Positions 57,805-64,000 of a stretch of 64,000 nucleotides of DNA are shown here, piece by piece (the first letter of the stretch is position 1; the number at the start of each line of letters is the position of its first letter). Under the pieces are notes generated by a model. The model worked only from the letters and a program-made list of their open reading frames with translations. It ran no database searches and was not told the DNA's origin. The DNA lies in NCBI RefSeq assembly GCF_010389155.1, contig NC_057764.1, positions 10,478,001-10,542,000 on the forward strand, read 5' to 3'. The translations under genes and the position numbers were made by a program. The stretch comes from Erigeron canadensis. Lineage: Eukaryota; Streptophyta; Magnoliopsida; Asterales; Asteraceae.

Positions 57805-59177
57805 ATGACGACCTTACCTGCTGCCGCAAACTCACCTAATGCCTTACTTATCAGCCAGATGATCATGCACGATCAAGAGGTTGGTCGGGGTAATACACCT
57901 CAAAGCTTTTCCGTATGGAAAATTATTGGATGTGGAAGAGACGTTTTGAAGACTACATTCGTCTCACTGACATGGAAATGTGGCTAGTAATAACTCAAGG
58001 TTTTGATTGGCCTTCATATGAGAAGAACGGAGTGATCAGTAGGTATACTTATGCTGATATGCCTGTTGAAGAACGTAAAAGATACGCTGTTGAGGGAAAG
58101 GCATTGTCTACTCTTACTATGGCCTTGCCTCAAGATACTGTACATCTGGTTAAAAAGTACACTACTTCAAAGGATTTATGGGATGCTCTCGAAAGATATT
58201 GTGAAGGCGATGTAACTTTGAAGAAAAACCGTATTAAGCTTCTCAAGCGTCAGTATGAAGCCTTTAATGGACTGAAAGGGGAATCTCTTGACGAGATTAT
58301 TATTCGATTCAGTCATCTGACCACTGAGTTGTCATACTTTGAATTTGTTTATCCTCAAACTGAGCTAGTTGATAAGTTTCTGGATTCACTGCCTAAAACT
58401 TGGACTGATTATGTTCATCGACTTCAAGATGATCAGGAATACAGTACATCGAATTTTGAGAAGGTAGTCTCCAAGCTGAAGAACAGAGACATGAAGAGAA
58501 GGATTAAAGACACTCACTCGGATTTTACACAAGATCCATCCTTATATCATGATAAGTTTGTTCATTTAGCAAGTTCCAGCTCAAGAAACAATGCATTTCT
58601 AAGTGGTGCAGAAGCTACACCAATAGTAGATGCTGATGGTATTGCCGGATATGTTGCTTATGACAATACAGATTCAAATGTTAAGAGCAATGTACAATCT
58701 TTCCACTCTATGCCAATGAGTATGAGTTCGGCAGAAGGAAGAATGAGTATTTACTCAGCCTTTTGTAATGCTCATGAAGCATTTATTTGGGGAAAGGTTA
58801 CTAATCCTGCAGTAATTGATGAGGATTACAATCAAATAGATCCTGATGATTTAGAAGAAATGGATCTACAATGGCAACTTGCTATGCTTACTATTAAGGT
58901 CAGAAAATTCACTCAGAGAACTAGTAGACCTATAGGTAATGGCACTAAAGGCTTTGACAAATCCAAGGTGAAATGTTATAATTGCGATGGATTTGGTCAT
59001 TTTGCAAGAGAGTGTCAACGACCTAAGAGGATTTGGTCATTTTGCAAGATGAAGAACTTCGTGATACCTGAAGGTATGACAACTGAAGACTTTGTTGCAT
59101 ACATGGCAGATTGCAAGGCTGTAGATCAGAAGGTATCTTGTTCTTTATCTTCTATAATTGACGTGTGTCGGATTTAA
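57805..59177 (+). pseudogene. B2 gag N-terminal domain and first CCHC knuckle
   Basis: ATG at 57805 (MTTLPAAANSPNALL), one-base loss near 57900, then 420 codons open from 57915: NYWMWKRRFEDYIRLTDMEMW, then the knuckle CYNCDGFGHFAREC at about 58975-59016. After the knuckle the protein jumps to KNFVIPEGM; the segment present in B1 at 42386-42607 is missing and a 21-base piece (GGATTTGGTCATTTTGCAAGA) is repeated at the join. Confidence 0.88.
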
Positions 59178-59446
59178 AACTTGAGGTGTTTATTTTGAAT
59201 AAGTCAGTTATTAACTTAACTAGTTAGAACAACATGTTTAAAAATGAAAACGACTCTTTGTTTGCCAAAAATTCTGGTTTGGTAAAACAAGAAAGTCTTT
59301 ATCAAGATAAAATTCGTGCATCTGATAAGGATATTCTTGCATTAAAAGAAAAACTAAAAGAGTCAGTTCTGATGGAAAAAGTGGGATATGAACAATATGC
59401 TGAACTAACTGAAGACTTTTCCAAAGTTGGAAATAGTTAAGCTTAA
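59178..59446 (+). pseudogene. B2 gag coiled coil
   Basis: ENDSLFAKNSGLVKQESLYQ and ILALKEKLKESVLMEKVGYE, heptad-rich, as in B1 17766-18053. Stops at 59175 and 59225 and a frame change near 59430 interrupt it. Confidence 0.8.
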
Positions 59447-60602
59447 TACAAGACTAGATCAAATTAGGGGATCTGATTTAATACGATCAAAAGATAAAAG
59501 TGGTTTGGGTATGAGTTATAATGAAGTTAGAGGTCCGTTCAATGATAATTATACAGAGTCTCTAACACAGCTTACTGAAAAGATTGACAGTGGTGAAATA
59601 GATTCAATAGTTTCAGAAAAACAAAATGTTGATCCAAAGAACCCTAAAAGCTCTAAAAGCTTAATTGATAAAATTAAAGATCTTAACAAGAAACATAAGC
59701 TTGAAAATTCATTTATTAAACCAGTGGATCCTAAGAATGGAGTGTATGATGCTAGTACTTCTAAAGGATCTAGTCAAGTAAAGTCAACTTATCCTGTTGA
59801 TAAGAACATTAAATGTTTTACAATGAAAGGATGTGACACTGTTTTTACATCAAATGAAAATGATTTTGAAAAGATCGATCATGACAAGATTGATAAAGTA
59901 TGGAATAAGGATGAATCTACATCTAGTGAAGTCCCCTTAACTCCATACAAGACTTATTAAAATTCTCAAAAGAAGGTACATTTTTCGGGTAAAAATGAGT
60001 CAACTAGTTTATCAAAAGAAGAGTCAGCCACAATTGAACTTAAAGAATGTTTAGGCATGACTTCAGCTGAGTTTGATGTTAAAGCTAAGAAAGCAAGAGC
60101 TAAAAATTCCTGTTTCTATTGTTATGAAGTAGGACATGTTTATAGTTGTCCAAATAGGAAACGGAGATGTCCTGACAAGGGTATGTCTTCTGGAGGATCT
60201 AGTGACTCAGATATTGTTGCTCATAATAAAAGATCTAAGACTCCAAAACGACAGGGACCTTCATAGAATACTACTTCTAGTAGTGTAAGTCCGAGTCGTT
60301 CCCGTACACCTCAAAGGAGTAATTCACCTAGGAAGATAGCTCAACAAAATCGATCTCCTCCTGTTAGAATTAATAGTTCGTCTAAATTCTATGATCGATT
60401 AGGAAGTCAACCTAGATTTGGTACTCACTCACCAAGGAATTCATCTCCTAAGACTCGTTTCACTTCACCAAAGAAACAGTCTATGACACCATGTTCATCC
60501 AAGGCTCCATTACAGAGCAGTGGATATTGGACCGAATTGATCATTAGAGATGAATTCGGCAAACCTAAACCTCAAAAGGTTTGGGTACCCTTCAGAAACT
60601 AA
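59427..60602 (+). pseudogene. B2 gag C-terminal part with shortened knuckle
   Basis: Same content as B1 16543-17754. The knuckle reads CFYCYEVGHVYSC with only three residues before the last Cys (B1 has four), a 3-base loss. TAA at 59958 and TAG at 60264 interrupt it. It ends PKPQKVWVPFRN and TAA 60600-60602. Confidence 0.83.
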
Positions 60603-60957
60603 CCATCTTATCGTCTAATGTGCAGGGAGAACCAAGGAAGCCTATTAGTCTTTGGTATGTTGACAGTGGATGTTCTCGGCAAATGACAGCGGACAAGAAC
60701 GTTTTATCCAATTATGAAGATGTTAACGGGTCGTATGTTAGTTTCGCAAGTCCCAAGGGCGGCAACATCTCGGGCCAAGGTGATGTTGTCAATGGGAAGA
60801 TTACGCTGTAGAAAGTCAATTATGTAGAACAGTTATATTGAAACCAGGATATGTTATTCCTGAAGACTGGATCCTGCTGAAAGCTCATAGGAAGAGAGAC
60901 ATATATGGCCTTGTGTTAGGTGTTGATAATCCAGAGGAGTCTGTTTGCTTGTTATGA
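60581..60957 (+). pseudogene. B2 protease
   Basis: WYVDSGCSRQMTADK: the active-site DSG is intact but the following HMTG-type residues are changed. TAG at 60809 and a deletion of about 90 bases near 60830 remove the link SHNLLSVSQ and following residues seen in B1. Frame is -1 to gag, with the acceptor-like TAATGTGCAGGG just before it. Confidence 0.83.
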
Positions 60958-62301
60958 AAAGCAAATGAATCTGAATCGTTACTATGGCATAGAAGAATAG
61001 GACATATCAATTTCTGAAAGATGAATGACTTTGTCAAACATGGTTCGGTTGACGGCGTTCCCATGAAACGGTTTGGAATGGAAGACAAATGTGTACCTTG
61101 TCTGAAAGGTAAACAGGAAAAGTCTGCACATAAACCAACACAAGAAAATTCTGTTGCCAATCCTTTCGAGTTACTTCACATGGATTTATTTGGTCCAGTA
61201 AATGTAAGAAGTATCAGTGGGATGTATTACTGTATGGTGGTTACTGATGATTACTCGAGATTCTCATGGGTATTCTTTCTTAAATCGAAAGATGAAACTC
61301 CGCAGATTTTGATAAATTTCTTTGTCGAAACTGAAAACATTTATGGAGTTCGTGTTAAGAGAATCAGGAGCGACAACGGAACTGAATTCAAGAATAATGT
61401 GATGGATGTCTTTTGTTTGTCAATGGGAATCCAACATCAATACAGTTCTCCGTATGAACCACAACAGAATGGAGTTGTTGAAAGGAAGAATAGGAGTCTA
61501 ATCGAGACAGCCAGAACTATGCTTGCAGATTCAGGGCTTCCTACTATGTTTTGGGCGGAAGCGGTGAATACAGCTTGTCATATTTTAAATAGGGTTACTG
61601 TAGTTAAGCGTCATAATAAGACATGTTATGAGCTTCTACATAAGAAGAAACCGAATTTACAGAATGTTGAACCATTTGGTGTACCGTGTACTTTCTTGAA
61701 GTATCTACCTCAGTCAAAGTTTGATTCTAAGGTTGAAGAGGGATTTCTCATGGGTTATAAACCGGGAACATCAATTCTACGAGTTTACAACAAACAGATC
61801 GGCAAAGTTGATTTTGGAACGAATTTCAAGATTGTCAGTCATAAGCCCGCTATACATTCTGGAAGTGGCAAAAACTTCGATTATGATAGTGTGTTTAGTT
61901 CGCTACATGGTCCTGATTCTTATTCAGATCCTAAGACAATTGATGATGTGATTATTTTCCGAGATCACATGGATAATACTCCTATATCTCCGTCTACTCG
62001 GAATGTCGATACTACTCCAACCAACGTTCAGTCTACTACTGATGTTGATGAAAGTGGTAAGGACAAGGATAAGACACTAGATTCAGACAATAATGAACCC
62101 GCAAACACTACACCACCTACTCCATCGAAGGTTACACTGCCTAATGATGATCCTATTTCTGAAGAATCGGAAGATGATTTCAGCTCTCCTAAGTTTCAGA
62201 TTAGAACGAATTTAGGAGAAAGTTTGAATGTTGATTCGTTTCCTCAATATCGAATTAATAAGGATCACCCAGTTGAAAATATTCTTGGAAATGCTACATA
62301 A
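60958..62301 (+). pseudogene. B2 integrase and connector
   Basis: A 426-codon open run from 61021: CVPCLKGKQEKS, HMDLFGPVN, RIRSDNGTEF, QQNGVVERKNRS (complete D-D-E), then FLKYLPQSKFDSKVEEGFLM, DFGTNFKIV and a Thr/Pro/Asp-rich connector. Ends at TAA 62299. A TGA at 61016 breaks the pre-integrase region. It is the best copy of B integrase here. Confidence 0.92.
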
Positions 62302-63039
62302 CCTGTTAGAACTAGAAATCAGTTGAATAAGGATCTGACTAGTTTGTTTTGTGAAGTGAAAGACACTGGATTGATAACTGAGTGTTTATATTCTAGTTTC
62401 ATTTCACAAGTAGAACCTAAGAATGTTAAGGCAACACTTCAAGATCCATGTTGGGTTGACGCTATGCAAGAAGAATTAGCTCAATTTGAAAAACTTGGAG
62501 TTTGGGAGTTAGTAGATGTGCCTAGAGGTAAAGAACCGATTGGAACTCGTTGGGTATATAAATGCAAACGAGATGACAAAGGGATCGTTACTAGAAATAA
62601 AGCACGTTTGGTTGTTCAAGGGTTTGTACAATGAGAAGGATATGACTATAACGAAACTTTTGTACCAGTTGCTAGGATTGAAGCTATAAGATTATTTTTA
62701 GCTTTTGCAAGTTTCAAAGGTATAAAGGTGTATCAGTTAGACGTTAAGAGTGCCTTCTTGTACGGTGAAGTCAAAGAAGAAGTGTATGTTTACCAACCAC
62801 CAGGGTTTGAAGATCCGAATTATCCAAGAAGAGCATATCGTTTGGATAAGGCTCTTTATGGATTGCATCAAGCACCCAGAGTGTGGTATGAAAAATTGTC
62901 GACGCATTTGTTGACAAATGGATTTACAAGAGGATCGATAGACAGCACATTGTTTATCAAGTGGAAGAAGCGAGATTATCTAATTGTACAAGTTTACGTG
63001 GATGATATCATTTTTGGTTCATTTAATATAAAGATGTGA
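62302..63039 (+). pseudogene. B2 reverse transcriptase
   Basis: WVYKCKRDDKGIVTRNKARL, QLDVKSAFLYGEVKEEVYVY with the Asp that B1 has lost, [20 protein letters not shown] and [13 protein letters not shown] at 62632 and TGA at 63037 split it; otherwise all parts share one frame. Confidence 0.9.
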
Positions 63040-63825
63040 AAAGAGTTTGAAATGAGCAGGAAAATTGTTTTTGAAATGAGTGATATGGGGGAATTACAAT
63101 TTTTCCTCGGACTACAAGTAGATCAAAGGAAAGATGGATTCTTTATTCACCAGTCTAAGTATGTCGATGACATCTTGGAGAGGTTTCAAATGTTAGAGTC
63201 CAAGACATATGGTACTCCTATTAAGCAAAATCATGGTTTAGGAGTTCTTGATCTGAAAGAGTCACATTTGACTGCAGCAAAACGTATTCTACGTTATCTT
63301 AAGGGAAACCAAGGGCTTGGTCTATGGTATCCAATGGGAGGAACGTTTGATTTTGTTGCATATACTGATTCGCACTTTGGCGGTTGTAACAATGACAAAA
63401 AGTCTACGACTGGAGGTTGTCAGATGTTAGGAGGAAGATTAGTATCGTGGCAATGCAAGAAGCAGACATGTGTTGCTCAGTCTTCATGTGAGGCAGAGTA
63501 TATGGCTGTTGGTAGCTGTTGTTCCCAGGTATTATGGATTCAGTAACAACTTCGTAACTACGGTATGGATTTTCTTGATACTCCTATTAGAATAGACAAT
63601 AAGTCAGCTATAGACATTACAAATAACCCTGTCATGCATAAGGTCACCAAGCATATTGATATTAGGCATCATTTCTTGCGTGATTGTATTCCAAAGAAGT
63701 TAATTCATTTGGAAAAGGTTATACCCGATGATAATTTAGCTGATCTGTATACCAAAGCATTTGATAAAAATCGATTTGAGAAGTTAATTCTTCTCAATGG
63801 GATGAAGAATGCTGATTCATATTAA
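63040..63825 (+). pseudogene. B2 reverse transcriptase end and RNase H
   Basis: LQFFLGLQVDQRKDGFFIHQ, then a deletion of about 40 residues after HGLGVLD relative to B1, YTDSHFGGC (second acidic position changed to His), QSSCEAEYMAVGS, TAA at 63544, and RIDNKSAIDI to the natural TAA 63823-63825. Confidence 0.9.
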
Positions 63826-64000
63826 ATCTCTCAAAGAACTAATTTTGTAAGTTTGTGTCTGTAAATAGCTAGAGTCATAAAAATACAAAAAGAGTTCTTA
63901 GTGTCATAAAAACCATAAAAATGTGAAAAATGAGAAAATGACAAAAATTTGGGAGAGATTTAAGTTAATGTTGTCAGATGATTAGAAGTGAGGATACTTA
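63822..64000 (+). other. B2 region after pol with conserved stem
   Basis: TTAAATCTCTC (63822-63832) pairs with GAGAGATTTAA (63953-63963); inside, AAGAACT (63834-63840) pairs with AGTTCTT (63893-63899). The pol stop lies in the outer arm. No gene seen to the window end. Confidence 0.6.

Larger units (their letters stand above)
56733..64000 (+). mobile_element. Copia-B copy B2, partial at window end
   Basis: 5' LTR, primer site, leader, gag, protease, integrase, reverse transcriptase and RNase H in order on the plus strand; the 3' region runs out of the window. Target duplicate on the left would be CCAGT (56728-56732). The last 175 bases match B1 13140-13316, so the extra ORF probably follows beyond 64000. 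Confidence 0.92.

Overview
The window looks like a slice of plant nuclear heterochromatin built entirely from Ty1/copia LTR retrotransposons. I find no host gene, tRNA, rRNA or CRISPR. A eudicot, probably a daisy-family plant (Asteraceae), is my best guess. It rests on the primer sites complementary to initiator-Met tRNA, the Sirevirus-like architecture, and a remembered resemblance of one extra protein family to Asteraceae gene sets; I could not check it against a database.

Four families are present; the letters are mine. C (plus strand) is the oldest layer and the target of the others. Only part of its extra 3' ORF (44861-45078 and 52684-56286) and the start of its 3' LTR (56577-56732) are in view. 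B1 (minus strand, 6415-44860) sits in C's extra ORF. D (minus, 45079-52683, target duplication TTTTA) sits a little further along the same ORF. B2 (plus, 56733 to the window end) sits in C's 3' LTR. Family A was added later: A1 (minus, 1-6414) cut B1's 3' LTR, and A2 (plus, target duplication GTTGC) cut B1's gag.

A2 is written twice, at 18357-30053 and 30688-42380, each time with the same pieces of B1 gag around it, on the two sides of a run of exactly 100 N (30546-30645). Indels rise toward the gap from both sides. The locus most likely holds one A2, and the second copy is an unmerged contig end or the other haplotype. The 5' half of A2 reads best in the left copy and the 3' half in the right copy.

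Each element has gag (UBN2-type with CCHC knuckle), aspartic protease, integrase, reverse transcriptase and RNase H in copia order, and all are broken by stops or frameshifts; D is the least damaged. A and B have Sirevirus-like traits: a long coiled-coil gag extension, large 3' regions and several polypurine tracts. B1 and C also carry a long extra ORF between pol (or upstream sequence) and the 3' LTR, with a shared N-terminal domain. In B1 it comes with its own TATA-like and TGACGTCA-rich promoter and a splice-acceptor-like start.

Main leads: the extra ORF and its regulation; a 12-residue-spaced array of TQT motifs in A's Gag that fits LC8/dynein-light-chain binding; two hairpins with different stems but the same loop in A's 3' region; and element D, whose 5' LTR has copied 173 bp of the DNA flanking its 3' LTR in place of the primer site.
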